From contig JAIQFC010000009.1 of the NCBI GenBank assembly GCA_020073465.1, forward strand, positions 1 to 64,000: a stretch of DNA of 64,000 nt, in the 5' to 3' direction. Shown piece after piece: positions 8,688-17,738 of the stretch. The notes beneath the pieces were generated by a model. It did not search any database. It saw only the letters and a list, made by a program, of their open reading frames with translations, and had not been told where the DNA came from. This DNA is from Terriglobia bacterium. Its GTDB lineage: Bacteria; Acidobacteriota; Terriglobia; Terriglobales; Acidobacteriaceae. A program made the position numbers and the translations under genes. Numbering within the stretch: position 1 is the stretch's first letter; every line of letters begins with the position of its first letter.

Positions 8688-10183
8688 CCGCCCACCACGA
8701 TGCCCACTGCACCCTGAATCAACCTAAACAATGGAGCCGGTATCCAGAAGCCCATCACGACAATCACCATAGCCAAACCCGCGACGGAGTATTTCTTCCA
8801 GGGGCACATGTCTGCCACCGGAAGGCCCGGGTCCTCTCCGAGAACCAGGCCGGTGATGTGCACGAGGAAGCCGGAAAAAATCAGCACGAGAAAGGAGACG
8901 AAAAAAATCGCCAGCACAAAATGGTCTCGCGTAAATCCTGCCCGCAGAACGGTGAACTCACTCTGGAAAAAGCTGAAGGGAGGCGAGCCAGTGACCGCAA
9001 GCGTCACCATAAGAAATGCGGCTCCGGTCAAGGGCATCGAATGGATCAACCCGCCTTTCGCCTTCCGGAAAAGATCAGTGTTCAGATGTTGCTGGACATT
9101 CCCAGCACAAAAGAAGAGCAGGGGCTTGGTCACCGAATGAAACGTCATGTGCAGAAGCATGCCCAGGATACCCAGAGGCCCTCCGAAGCCGAGTGCCAGC
9201 ACCATAATCCCGCTGTGGTCAATGCTCGAATAAGCTAACAGGCGTCGGAAGTTCTTCTGCACGAGGATGAAGGGGACGGCCACTCCCATGGAGAGCAGCC
9301 CGAACAGAATGAGGAGCTGCGAGCCAAACTGCGGCCCGAGGCATTTCGAACTAAGGATGTAGAACCGGACCAGACCGTAGAGGGCGCAGTTGAGCACGCC
9401 GGTGGCAAGCATCGCTGCTCCCGGGATCGGCGCCTCACTATACGCATCCGGCTTCCAGGTATGCATGGGAGCGATGCCCGCTTTGGTTCCGTATCCGAGG
9501 AGAATGAGGATGAAGGCTAGCCGCATGGTCGGCTTGTCAAACTGGGCGGCGTTTCCCGCGAGGACGGACCAGTTCAGGCCCGCAAGCGTGTCCGTACCGA
9601 GGGCCCCATAGGCGGAATAGTAGGTCAGAATCGTCCCGAACAACGCCATTGAAAGACCAACGCCCCCGATGATGGCATACTTCCATGCCGCCTCAAGAGA
9701 GGTTTCGCGTCCGTAAAACATAACTAGAAACACCGACGCCAAGGTAGTTCCCTCAACCGCCACCCAGAGTATTCCCAAATTGTTGGCGAGCGCGACCAGC
9801 GTCATAGCGAAAACCAGGAAGGGCATGAGAGCGTAATACTCACGCAGCTTGTCGACGGCAAACCGGCCACCCACCTCCTCGGCCTGCTGCAAAACTCCGC
9901 TATTCTCTTCGTGACGAAAATAACCGACCGCATAAATGGAGCAGACCAGGGACACAAAAGCTGACAAGAGCACGACTAACGCACTAAGAGCGTCGGCGTA
10001 AAAGAACCCATCCCACAATGAAACCGGACCGCCGCGAAGCACCTGACGAACCAACAGGGCGGCAAGGCCGAGCAGAATGGCGAAGGCCGCAAGATTGACG
10101 ACCTCCATCATGTGCCTCCTTCGTAAGAAGAAGGCCACGGGACCGGCGGCCAAAGGAACAATGAGGAGTACGAGCAAAATCAT
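8684..10183 (-). CDS. hyfF: HyfF/NuoN-like proton-pumping antiporter subunit
   Basis: 499 residues, about 13-14 membrane helices, with the antiporter-like pattern of NuoL/M/N and HyfF (ILWVAVEGTTLASVFLVMFY with the conserved glutamate, GYGTKAGIAPMHTWKPDAY with the conserved lysine, LAYSSIDHSGIM). It should form part of the membrane arm that couples peripheral electron transfer to H+ or Na+ movement. It sits 8 bases downstream of the hyfE 3' reading frame and overlaps hyfG by 4 bases, consistent with one transcript. Length is normal and no defect is visible. Confidence 0.9.
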   Translation of the reverse strand: MILLVLLIVPLAAGPVAFFLRRRHMMEVVNLAAFAILLGLAALLVRQVLRGGPVSLWDGFFYADALSALVVLLSAFVSLVCSIYAVGYFRHEENSGVLQQAEEVGGRFAVDKLREYYALMPFLVFAMTLVALANNLGILWVAVEGTTLASVFLVMFYGRETSLEAAWKYAIIGGVGLSMALFGTILTYYSAYGALGTDTLAGLNWSVLAGNAAQFDKPTMRLAFILILLGYGTKAGIAPMHTWKPDAYSEAPIPGAAMLATGVLNCALYGLVRFYILSSKCLGPQFGSQLLILFGLLSMGVAVPFILVQKNFRRLLAYSSIDHSGIMVLALGFGGPLGILGMLLHMTFHSVTKPLLFFCAGNVQQHLNTDLFRKAKGGLIHSMPLTGAAFLMVTLAVTGSPPFSFFQSEFTVLRAGFTRDHFVLAIFFVSFLVLIFSGFLVHITGLVLGEDPGLPVADMCPWKKYSVAGLAMVIVVMGFWIPAPLFRLIQGAVGIVVGG

Positions 10184-10191
10184 AAGTTTGC

Positions 10192-10840
10192 TTACTCTCT
10201 CAACTTCCGCAGCTTGCTGACGTCCATGGAGTCGAACGTCTCGCCGATACGGAAGACGAGAATGCCGAGCACCAATACCGCGACTAGAACATCAAAAAAG
10301 ATGCCAATCTCAACCACCAATGGCATTCCATAGGTCAATGAAATCGCGGACCTGCGTCAATGCCTTGCGGCGGTTTACCATCACAAAGAAGCCAATCAGG
10401 AAAAGTGCGATGGCAACGGCGAGCGTGTTATGTCCAAGCGCCGCCCGGGCAGAGGTCTCTTCCGGATGGTAGAAAGACTCCGCGACCACGTAGCCCAACA
10501 AAGTCAGACCGCCTGAGATGAGGATCGACAGGGGCACATTGATTAGCGGCTCGATCTCCCGCCGGATCCCGATTCTCTCCACCAAGCGCTCCAGCAACCG
10601 GGGAAGCAGTCCCGCTTTCAAGAAGACCGTGAGCAGAGCGGCAATATAAATGTGGCTGGCCTGGTTGAAATAGGCGATGACGGCCGCAATCGCTCCCAAA
10701 AGAAACGACTGCACCGCGAAGATGCGAATGCTCGAAACGATCCCGCGCTGCCCGACTGCGGCGATCTGCAGCACCAAGACCAGCGCCGCCATCAGGGTGA
10801 TGATTCTGTTGCCAAGCTCGGGGTTGGGGACAAAGGGCAT
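10192..10840 (-). pseudogene. hyfE: HyfE/NuoK-like subunit, apparently split by a frameshifting deletion
   Basis: The first frame (10840 to 10310, ATG start MPFVPNPELG) encodes 176 residues of a HyfE-type membrane protein and then ends in an unrelated tail, RDFIDLWNAIGG. The family's usual C-terminus, SLTYGMPLVVEIGIFFDVL...FRIGETFDSMD, is present in the +1 frame and runs to TAA at 10192. By comparison with E. coli HyfE (from memory), about 12 residues between ALTQV and SAISLTYG are missing, including the block holding the conserved MENG glutamate. The downstream frame could be re-started from the ATG at 10326 (44 residues). Either the gene is broken, the two pieces are made separately with 17 bases of overlap, or this is an assembly artefact. 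Confidence 0.6.
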
Positions 10841-10848
10841 AGGCAGCC

Positions 10849-11790
10849 TTAGAACAGAAATGTCGAAATGAGCGCGAGCGCTCCTAGAATGAAAGCAACC
10901 ATAAGCAATTCCGGCACTCGAAACAGACGCAACTTCGCGTTGGTGGTTTCGACCAGAACAATCATGCAAGCGAGCAAAAGCAACTTCGCAAGATAGAAAG
11001 CCAGCCCCACGCCGATGGTTTGGAGCGTCCAGTCAGAACTCAATCCGAACGGGAAGAATGTATTGACGAGCAACGTCATGAGCACCAACTGCTTGATGGA
11101 AGCGCCCCATTCGATCAGAGCGAGATACGGTCCCGAATACTCAAGGACCATCGCTTCATGGATCATGGTCAATTCGAGGTGGGTCGCCGGGTTGTCCACT
11201 GGTATTCGTCCGGTCTCGGCAATCAGCACAATGAAGAGCGCCGCAAATGCCAGCATCTGCGACGGCGCCAGGAACCTCCAGCTCTGCCCTACAGCGACTT
11301 TCGCCATTTCGCTCAGATTCGTGGAGTTTGCGCCCAATGCCACGGTGAAAATTGCGAGCATCATGGCCGGTTCCGCGATTGCGGAAATCGTCATTTCGCG
11401 ACTGCTGCCCAGACCACCGAAGGAGCTTCCGGTGTCGAGCCCGCCAAGGGCAAGGAAGAAGCGACCAAGTGCCAAAAGATAAACCACTGCGAGCACGCCA
11501 CCGAACAGGCTGAAAGGGGCATGAGTCGTAGTCATAGGAATCATGAGTCCGACCAGCGTGGCCGTCCCAAAGACCATGTAGGGGGTCGCCGAGAAAATCC
11601 ACGATGCCGTTTCTGGAATGACCATTCCCTTGCGCAGTAACTTGAAAATGTCCCGGTAGGATTGCAGGATGCCCGGTCCGCGGCGGGTCTGAAGTCTCGC
11701 TTTCAACGTCTTAATCATGCCGCTGAGCAAGGGAGCAACCAGCATTAGCAACACTAATTGCAGCGCCGAGTTGATAAGGACTTCGGTCAC
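10849..11790 (-). CDS. hyfC: HyfC/HycD/NuoH-like membrane anchor subunit
   Basis: 313 residues with about eight membrane helices and the NuoH/HycD signature regions: KARLQTRRGPGILQSYRDIFKLL near the N-terminus, and GRIPVDNPATHLELTMIHEAM, with the acidic residues that line the quinone-site/proton entry region in complex I. This subunit joins the peripheral HyfG-HyfI arm to the pump modules. It overlaps hyfB by 4 bases upstream and lies 8 bases before hyfE. Length equals that of HycD-type proteins. Confidence 0.9.
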   Translation of the reverse strand: MTEVLINSALQLVLLMLVAPLLSGMIKTLKARLQTRRGPGILQSYRDIFKLLRKGMVIPETASWIFSATPYMVFGTATLVGLMIPMTTTHAPFSLFGGVLAVVYLLALGRFFLALGGLDTGSSFGGLGSSREMTISAIAEPAMMLAIFTVALGANSTNLSEMAKVAVGQSWRFLAPSQMLAFAALFIVLIAETGRIPVDNPATHLELTMIHEAMVLEYSGPYLALIEWGASIKQLVLMTLLVNTFFPFGLSSDWTLQTIGVGLAFYLAKLLLLACMIVLVETTNAKLRLFRVPELLMVAFILGALALISTFLF

Positions 11791-13832
11791 TTGCGAACCC
11801 CGAACAGTAAAAGCAAGACGAGGGTTACAAAGATGTACGCCAAGTAGGCGTGAATGCTTCCCGCCTGAATAGTCCGCATTCTGCTGGAGACCCGGAAGAT
11901 GAACTCTTGCAGAGGAGCATAAAGCCGCTTCTCGAACGTAGACTCGATTTGACTCTCGAAACGGATCTCTTTCGGAAAATACGGCGAGACATCGAAGACG
12001 GCCTGAATTTCCCGGCGCGGCTTGTACAGCACGGAGAAGATCATCCGCAGCGCTTTTGAGAATGCGGTGGCCGTGTATTCATTTTCTTCCGAAAGTCCAG
12101 GCAAGCCGCAGTCCCACACTGGTCCGCGCTTGCGCCCGAACCTTCTCACCCCGATCGCTACCAGGAGAGCCGCGGGGACTATCAGAACCAGGAGTCCAAC
12201 CGCGATGACCAAGGGCGATACGGTACCGCTGGTACGCATGCCGGCGGAGAGTACCAGCCCATGACTAGTCACCAGATGAGCGGAGACTCGCTGTCCGAGC
12301 AATTGCTCAGTCATCGCGTCAAATACCGGGAGAAACCAGGTCACACCTAAGCCCAGAGCGGCACAAGCCAGCGTCAACCATCCCATGCCAATCAGCATGG
12401 TGCGGGGCGCCTCGTGTGCATTCCGGGATTCGGCTGCACGCGGCAGCGCCAGGAACGTGATCGCGAAAGCTTTCACAAAGCAAGCGGCTGCCAGCGCCCC
12501 GGTCAACGCCAGCATGGAACCAGCCAGCGGAAACAGGATTCGCGTCAAGCCGCTGACCGCGCCGAATCCGGCCAGGAGCGCTTGGTAGGTCAGCCACTCG
12601 CTGGCAAATCCGTTCAGCGGGGGAAGGCCGGAAATGGCGATCGCGCCTATCAGGAAACAGAACGCGGTCACCGGCATCGGACGGATGAGCCCTCCCATTT
12701 CCTCCATGTTGCGCGTTCCCGTCGAATGCAGCACGGACCCGGCCCCCAGGAACAACAGACACTTGAAGATGGCATGATTCAAAGTGTGGAACATCGCTGC
12801 GATCAGGGCCACGGCCGCAAGTGTCGGATGCCCAGCCACGCGGAAAATCAAGGCCGCGCCCAGGCCCATGAGAATGATGCCGATATTCTCGATGCTGTGG
12901 TACGCCAGCAGACGTTTGAGATCGTGCTCCATCAAGGCGTACAAGACCCCCAGAACGGCAGAAACGACTCCGACGATGAGAACCAGCAAGCCGGCCCAGG
13001 ACGGCACTCCTCCCAGCGAATCCAGGAAAATACGGGTCATGCCATAGATTCCGGTTTTGATCACGATCCCGGAAAGCAGGGCTGAGACATTGCTCGGCGC
13101 GACCGGGTGTGCCGCGGGCAGCCAGATATGGAAGGGGATAACACCCGCCTTGATACCGAATCCCAGGAAGAACAGCACAAACGCAGCGGTCTGCTGTCCA
13201 CCGCTGAGTTGGGCTGCGATGGGACGGAAGCTCGCGAATTCGGCGCTGCCAGTGGCGTTGATCAATAGAGCGAAGCCAAGAAGCAGGCACCCGGCGTCGA
13301 TATGCGCCATGATGATGTAGAGCAGACCCGCTCGTCTGGTCTCCCGGTCTTCGTGGTAGAAGGTCACCAGTCCGTAAGCGGCCAGCGCCATCACTTCCCA
13401 TGCGATCAGAAACAGGAAGGCATTTGCGGCGGTAAAGACACCCGTCAGGCTGAGTAGTAAGAGATTGAACAAGAAGCCGAAAAGGCCGATGTTTCTCTTG
13501 CCCTCGAATTCTTTCAGGTAGCCGAAAGAATAGATGGAGACTGCGGCCACGGGAATCGCGAGGGCCAGATTGAAGAAGCCGGCTAGAGCATCGTAGGAGA
13601 AGCTGTAGGCGAAAAGCGGAATTCCGGAAGGAACCGACCACGCAACCGGCGTGCCTCGAAGAATGGCGAGAACGGAGGTTAGTCCTCCCAGCGCTGCTCC
13701 GGCCAAGGCGGCGCTGCAACAGATACGTCGGGCCACCGCCGGTTTTCGCCAGCAGGCGAGAGAGGCGAAGGCGCCGGCCGCATAGGCGGCCAGGCTAAGC
13801 GCGAAGGCGATAGGCAGCGAAATCATATTCAC
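11787..13832 (-). CDS. hyfB: HyfB/NuoL-like proton-pumping antiporter subunit
   Basis: 681 residues, similar in length to HyfB of hydrogenase-4. The antiporter core is clear (FLFLIAWEVMALAAYGLVTFYH, GFGIKAGVIPFHIWLPAAHP, LLAYHSIENIGIILMG). A long C-terminal extension with further helices is of the type that forms the lateral helix in NuoL-like subunits. It is the first hyf gene of the leftward operon, 119 bases after the STAS-containing SulP gene and overlapping hyfC by 4 bases. In the complex it would be the distal ion-translocating module. Confidence 0.9.
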   Translation of the reverse strand: MNMISLPIAFALSLAAYAAGAFASLACWRKPAVARRICCSAALAGAALGGLTSVLAILRGTPVAWSVPSGIPLFAYSFSYDALAGFFNLALAIPVAAVSIYSFGYLKEFEGKRNIGLFGFLFNLLLLSLTGVFTAANAFLFLIAWEVMALAAYGLVTFYHEDRETRRAGLLYIIMAHIDAGCLLLGFALLINATGSAEFASFRPIAAQLSGGQQTAAFVLFFLGFGIKAGVIPFHIWLPAAHPVAPSNVSALLSGIVIKTGIYGMTRIFLDSLGGVPSWAGLLVLIVGVVSAVLGVLYALMEHDLKRLLAYHSIENIGIILMGLGAALIFRVAGHPTLAAVALIAAMFHTLNHAIFKCLLFLGAGSVLHSTGTRNMEEMGGLIRPMPVTAFCFLIGAIAISGLPPLNGFASEWLTYQALLAGFGAVSGLTRILFPLAGSMLALTGALAAACFVKAFAITFLALPRAAESRNAHEAPRTMLIGMGWLTLACAALGLGVTWFLPVFDAMTEQLLGQRVSAHLVTSHGLVLSAGMRTSGTVSPLVIAVGLLVLIVPAALLVAIGVRRFGRKRGPVWDCGLPGLSEENEYTATAFSKALRMIFSVLYKPRREIQAVFDVSPYFPKEIRFESQIESTFEKRLYAPLQEFIFRVSSRMRTIQAGSIHAYLAYIFVTLVLLLLFGVRK

Positions 13833-13951
13833 GAGACCTTCTCACTCTGCTGCGATGAGAGAATTCTCGCGTAGCGTAGCTCAACGGAGTTTGTACGGGC
13901 CATACGTCCCCTCACCAATATGTAACGGCACTCCAATGTCCATCCGCCGCG

Positions 13952-15700
13952 CTAAGACCCCTCACCCGATGAGGCCGTCCTCACTGGCATCGCCGGCGAA
14001 ACATCGCTGCTTCTTCGGCCCCAGGTTGTCCCCGCCGGATGTCGCTTCACCACCTCGTGGTACAGGTCTCTGGCTCGGTCGAGGGCTTCTGCCACACTCA
14101 GGCAGATATTATCCTCAGCCACGTGGGGGTGAAATTCAGCCTCATGGAGCCGTTTCGCCGGCTGTTCTCTCGCGCCACAAAGAATGAGTTCTCTGCCGGA
14201 TTCGTGCACCCGGTCTGCAAAATTCTCCAGCGCCTGTAGGCCGGTGGAGTCGATGGCCGTCATATTGCGGAGTCTCAGAATAATGATAGGCGGGAGATCA
14301 GGCAAACGAGAAACAATCGTATCGATTTTATCGGTTGAGCCAAACAAGAAGGGGCCATGTATCCTGAAGATGCTGACGTAGGAAGGAATTTCCTTGTGCT
14401 GCAAAATATGAACGTGCCCCTCATGGATGTATTCCGCGGTCGCCTCCGACACCGTGGTCGTCTGTGTGACTTTCCGGATGAACACCAGCACTGCCAGAAT
14501 CATGCCGGCTTCCACGGCGACGGTCAGATCGGCGAAGACGGTCAGCATAAACGTCACAAACCAAGCGACAATCTCGAACTTCGATTGTTTGAACAGCTCC
14601 GGAATCTCACGCCATTCGCCCATGTTGTAGGAGACCACTAGCAAGATGGCCGCTAAGACGGATAGAGGAATGAAGCGGGCCAGTGGCGCGGCGAAAAGAA
14701 TGATCGCGAGAAGGGTGAGAGCGTGGATCATTCCTGCGACGGGCGTCTTGGCGCCAGAGCGGATGTTGGTGGCGGTGCGAGCGATCGCTCCCGTGGCCGG
14801 TAGTCCCCCGAAGAGCGGTGAGAGAATGTTGGCAACGCCCTGGCCGATCAGTTCGACGTTCGGGTTGTGTTTATCGCCGCTCATGCGGTCGGAAACCACG
14901 GCGGACATCAGCGACTCGATGGCGCCGAGCATGGCGACGGTGATGGCTGGGGAGATGAGAGGCCGCAGCAGGTCCACCCGAAAGTGCGGAATGACTAACT
15001 TGGGAAATCCGGAGGGGATACCGCCAAAGCGAGTGCCAATGGTTTCAACCGGGAGTTTGAAGATAATCACTGCCGCGGTCCCAGCAAATAGAGCAACGAT
15101 GTAACCTGGGACTCTCTTCACAAAAATCATGAAGAGGATGATCGCGAAGAGTGCACCAACTGACAGAGTTGTTTCCAGCGGCGAAAATGATGAGAAGTTG
15201 TGCGCGTAGGTCAGAATCCGCGCCGCGAATTCCCCTGGGACCTTGTCTATTTTCAGCCCAAAGAAATCCTTGATCTGGGTGCTGGCGATAATAACCGCAA
15301 TGCCGTTCGTGAAACCAACGACCACGGGGCGCGGTATGAACTTGACCGCCGTTCCCAGGCCCGTCGCGCCCAGAATCAGGAGGATCACCCCGGCCATCAG
15401 GGTGCACATGAACAGCCCGTCAACCCCATGTTTCGCGACAATGCCAAAAACCACGACGACGAACGCGCCCGTTGGACCACCGATCTGGGTGGAAGAACCT
15501 CCCAAAGCTGAGATCGCAAAGCCTGCGACGATTGCGCAATACAGACCCGTTTGAGGGGGCACGCCCGAAGCGATGGCGAAAGCCATCGCCAAAGGAAGCG
15601 CGACGAGTCCGACGGTGATCCCTGCCAGAAGGTCCGACACGAACATACGTCTCGTGTAAGACTTGAAACAGAGAACAGATTTCGGTAGCCAATTACCCAT
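13952..15700 (-). CDS. SulP-family anion transporter with STAS domain
   Basis: 582 residues: a SulP membrane core (residues ~1-400; LPLAMAFAIASGVPPQTGLYCAIVAG, PRPVVVGFTNGIAV, GGLPATGAIARTATNIRSG) followed by a C-terminal STAS domain with PIIILRLRNMTAIDSTGLQALE. SulP carriers import sulfate, bicarbonate or dicarboxylates; the STAS domain regulates them. It is upstream of, and in the same direction as, hyfB, with 119 bases between. There is no terminator-like hairpin in that gap that I can see, so co-transcription is likely. Confidence 0.92.
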   Translation of the reverse strand: MGNWLPKSVLCFKSYTRRMFVSDLLAGITVGLVALPLAMAFAIASGVPPQTGLYCAIVAGFAISALGGSSTQIGGPTGAFVVVVFGIVAKHGVDGLFMCTLMAGVILLILGATGLGTAVKFIPRPVVVGFTNGIAVIIASTQIKDFFGLKIDKVPGEFAARILTYAHNFSSFSPLETTLSVGALFAIILFMIFVKRVPGYIVALFAGTAAVIIFKLPVETIGTRFGGIPSGFPKLVIPHFRVDLLRPLISPAITVAMLGAIESLMSAVVSDRMSGDKHNPNVELIGQGVANILSPLFGGLPATGAIARTATNIRSGAKTPVAGMIHALTLLAIILFAAPLARFIPLSVLAAILLVVSYNMGEWREIPELFKQSKFEIVAWFVTFMLTVFADLTVAVEAGMILAVLVFIRKVTQTTTVSEATAEYIHEGHVHILQHKEIPSYVSIFRIHGPFLFGSTDKIDTIVSRLPDLPPIIILRLRNMTAIDSTGLQALENFADRVHESGRELILCGAREQPAKRLHEAEFHPHVAEDNICLSVAEALDRARDLYHEVVKRHPAGTTWGRRSSDVSPAMPVRTASSGEGS

Positions 15701-15822
15701 GTTGTGTTTTCTCTTTAAATGAGCACGACATCTTCACTAGTAGAGTTTACTGGCGGCTGTCGTATCGGGGCACTTTGTCGAGAAATTGTTTGACGTAGTT
15801 TGTTCTATCTTGGGCCAGGCAG

Positions 15823-16194
15823 TCAGATCGAGGCTGGCTTAGTTTGCCCCCGAATCTGATTCGACCGTTCTCGGATGCTCGCCGCTTCGGCCCCACGTTG
15901 GAGACTGGCGAGGAACTCAGCGTGCGCATCGAAGATGTTGGCAAGGAAGACATCGTGGGGACCGAGCATCTTCTCAACGTGACTGGCCACCTGTTGAAAA
16001 AGAGCCTCAGCAGCCTTGTACCGTCCGGACTGATGCAGGTCTCGTGCTAGAGACAGCAAACCGACTGCATCTGCTACCACGGTGGGCTTATCGATTCTCG
16101 CCATTCGTATCCAGTCTTTCCGTAACGGGAAGTACCGACTTCGAGGGGTGCGTCCATGGCCGTACTCGATCTCAGCTCCAGGCACGGACCTCAT
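15823..16194 (-). CDS. TPR-like protein
   Basis: The ORF is 123 residues. The middle shows helix-turn-helix repeat character typical of tetratricopeptides (SLARDLHQSGRYKAAEALFQ, FLANIFDAHAEFLASLQRG). Its ATG at 16194 overlaps the stop of the preceding gene (ATGA), supporting that start; an internal ATG at 16104 (MARIDKPTV) is the alternative. It is one of several small TPR-like genes between the ArsR gene and the SulP/hyf cluster. The family resemblance is structural only and no function is known. Confidence 0.55.
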   Translation of the reverse strand: MRSVPGAEIEYGHGRTPRSRYFPLRKDWIRMARIDKPTVVADAVGLLSLARDLHQSGRYKAAEALFQQVASHVEKMLGPHDVFLANIFDAHAEFLASLQRGAEAASIRERSNQIRGQTKPASI

Positions 16195-16490
16195 CGACCA
16201 ATCTTCTGTGCTTTCTCCAACAGAGTTTTTTCCGGGCTTCCGTACGCACGTCGCAGAAGCTCATAAACAGCTTGCCGGTCTTTCTGGATTCGAGTAACGA
16301 GTGCGTTGCCATTCTCTTTATGCTCGGGGTTGTCAATCCTTTGAGCCGCTTCCAAAGCGCGGCCGTACAGCGCATGGGCCACGACGTAATTTCGATTCTC
16401 ACAATGACGATTCGCCTGCAAGCATAAGTTCTCAGCGAATGCCCTCAGTTGCCGGAGATGAATGGTATCGATCCCTTTGGAATTGCTCAT
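16191..16490 (-). CDS. Small helical, TPR-like protein
   Basis: 99 residues from the ATG at 16490 (MSNSKGIDTIHLRQL). It is rich in amphipathic helices, with a TPR-like unit (NYVVAHALYGRALEAAQRI). The track shows a 240-residue ORF, but its upstream part is a different gene in the same frame. This ATG overlaps the TGA of a short membrane-anchored reading frame (ATGA), which marks it as the real start by translational coupling. It overlaps the next gene by 4 bases. Function unknown. Confidence 0.5.
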   Translation of the reverse strand: MSNSKGIDTIHLRQLRAFAENLCLQANRHCENRNYVVAHALYGRALEAAQRIDNPEHKENGNALVTRIQKDRQAVYELLRRAYGSPEKTLLEKAQKIGR

Positions 16491-16913
16491 CGAATATTCC
16501 CCCTGACGGGCATGTAGATTGCGGCAAGGATCAGGAGAATCAACACCATTGCCCCCAGAAACGTGAATACCCGTTGAAACTTTGTAAAAAAGAGGGGACT
16601 CTCCGTGTATTTGCCTACCTTCTGTTGCTTGCTGCCCGCCGATAGCCGAAACTGCATTTGTGGCGTTCGTAATTCTGGCTGGCGGAAACATCCGCGCCGC
16701 CGCCTCGCGTATCACATCAGGTGTGTTTCCATCCACCTGGATCTCGAATTCGTGATCTGCGCAGTTTCTCAAGGCGATCGTGATCAGTTCCGCAATTCGC
16801 TCCTCTGGCATCAGTCGCTCCAAGCGTCGCGTCTGTTTGGAAACGACAGCGCAGAGCAGATACAAGTTGACCTGGCCCTCGCACAACAACCTCGTACTCG
16901 CTCGTGCCCGCAA
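16487..16913 (-). pseudogene. Possible frameshifted membrane-anchored protein
   Basis: A TTG at 16913 behind GGAGGGGGAGAG opens a plausible soluble domain (EERIAELITIALRNCADHEFEIQV). In that frame the later sequence becomes non-protein-like. In a second frame the same DNA encodes MQFRLSAGSKQQKVG followed by a strong membrane helix (FTFLGAMVLILLILAAIYM). That frame ends at a TGA overlapping the next gene's ATG at 16490. Either the membrane piece is an independent 56-residue gene (16657-16487), or the two frames were once one gene joined by a shift near 16,660-16,700. No family recognised. Confidence 0.35.
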
Positions 16914-16930
16914 GACTCTCCCCCTCCGCG

Positions 16931-17173
16931 CTATCCCCGATTTCCGGGGGCCACTTCCTCCGCTGGGTGGTCTACTCGCCTGGTTGCTTCTTCCAGAGGC
17001 AGGCCGCGAGTCATGAAAAGCAGGATTCCCCGAAGCCGGTACATGTCCCGAGACGAGTAAAAAACCCGCCCCGCCTTCGGGATCCCCTTAACGATCCCCT
17101 TCTGTTCGAAGTCGCTGAGTTCCGCGGCCGAGATTTGCAGCCTTTCGAGTAAATGTTCCGCGGGAAAGTACAT
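16931..17173 (-). CDS. Small MerR-like HTH protein
   Basis: 80 residues resembling the DNA-binding half of MerR regulators: a first helix pair (HLLERLQISAAELSDFEQKGIVKGIPKAG), then the wing-type FYSSRDMYRLRGILLFMTRGLPLEEA. There is no effector-binding coiled coil or C-terminal domain, so it is a stand-alone DNA-binding module, as in chaperone-modulator or HspR-like mini-proteins. It precedes the TTG-started reading frame at 16913 by 17 bases and belongs to the same leftward gene row. Confidence 0.6.
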   Translation of the reverse strand: MYFPAEHLLERLQISAAELSDFEQKGIVKGIPKAGRVFYSSRDMYRLRGILLFMTRGLPLEEATRRVDHPAEEVAPGNRG

Positions 17174-17258
17174 TAAGAGCTCTCCTTGTTAGCCGAACCA
17201 ACCCGATGACATCCGCCTGCGGCAGTCAAATCCCACCACCGGTACGCCGAATATGAAT

Positions 17259-17279
17259 AGCCCGGACACGCTCCGGGCT
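17259..17279 (-). terminator. GC-rich stem-loop between TPR and MerR-like genes
   Basis: AGCCCGGA and TCCGGGCT form a perfect 8-bp stem with a 5-base loop, read leftward after the TPR gene. The downstream stretch (ATTCATATTC) is only moderately T-rich, so it may be a weak terminator, attenuator or mRNA-processing signal inside the gene row. Confidence 0.45.
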
Positions 17280-17364
17280 GTTACTGCAGGTCGAGTTCGA
17301 CCAATTTGCCGAACGTGCCCTTGTTGTTGGGCGGCCTTCCCTGCGTCATACGCACAGCAACTCC

Positions 17365-17721
17365 TCACTCCAGGTGTCCTTCAGAAGCTTCTCGCTCTGT
17401 CCAGTACCTTGGGATTGAGTAGGCCTGGATCTGAGTTCGACAGAAACGAGCACCGTAGGCCCTCCAGATCGCTTTCGAGCGACTCTTCATCGCAATGGCC
17501 TCAGCTTGGCGATTGGTTCTCAGAAGCAGTTCGGAATAGCATTCCAGCACCTCAGCCATCATCGGATGTTGCTGCCCCAGGTTTCTCTCAACTAGACCAC
17601 GCGCACGTTGATAGAGTTTCTCGGCGGCTGCATACCGTCTTTTCTTGAAAAGCTCCTCTCCCCAAATCACGAAGCTTCGCGCGGCAACCGCAGTCCTCTC
17701 CTGAGTAGCTCCTATGACCAT
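17365..17721 (-). CDS. TPR-repeat protein
   Basis: From the ATG at 17721 the product has 118 residues with a clear TPR pair (GEELFKKRRYAAAEKLYQRARGLV, EVLECYSELLLRTNRQAEA), close in style to the TPR-like gene at 15823. The longer track start at 17808 lies inside the preceding gene and is rejected. It follows the cold-shock-like gene by 17 bases. No catalytic domain is attached, so a scaffolding role is likely, but the partner is unknown. Confidence 0.6.
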   Translation of the reverse strand: MVIGATQERTAVAARSFVIWGEELFKKRRYAAAEKLYQRARGLVERNLGQQHPMMAEVLECYSELLLRTNRQAEAIAMKSRSKAIWRAYGARFCRTQIQAYSIPRYWTEREASEGHLE

Positions 17722-17738
17722 GTCGTCGAGTTCTCTAT

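Noticed and set aside
12319-13719. 466-residue leftward ORF overlapping hyfB
   Set aside because: It is an arginine/serine-rich shadow in another frame of hyfB, which has clear antiporter motifs over the same DNA.
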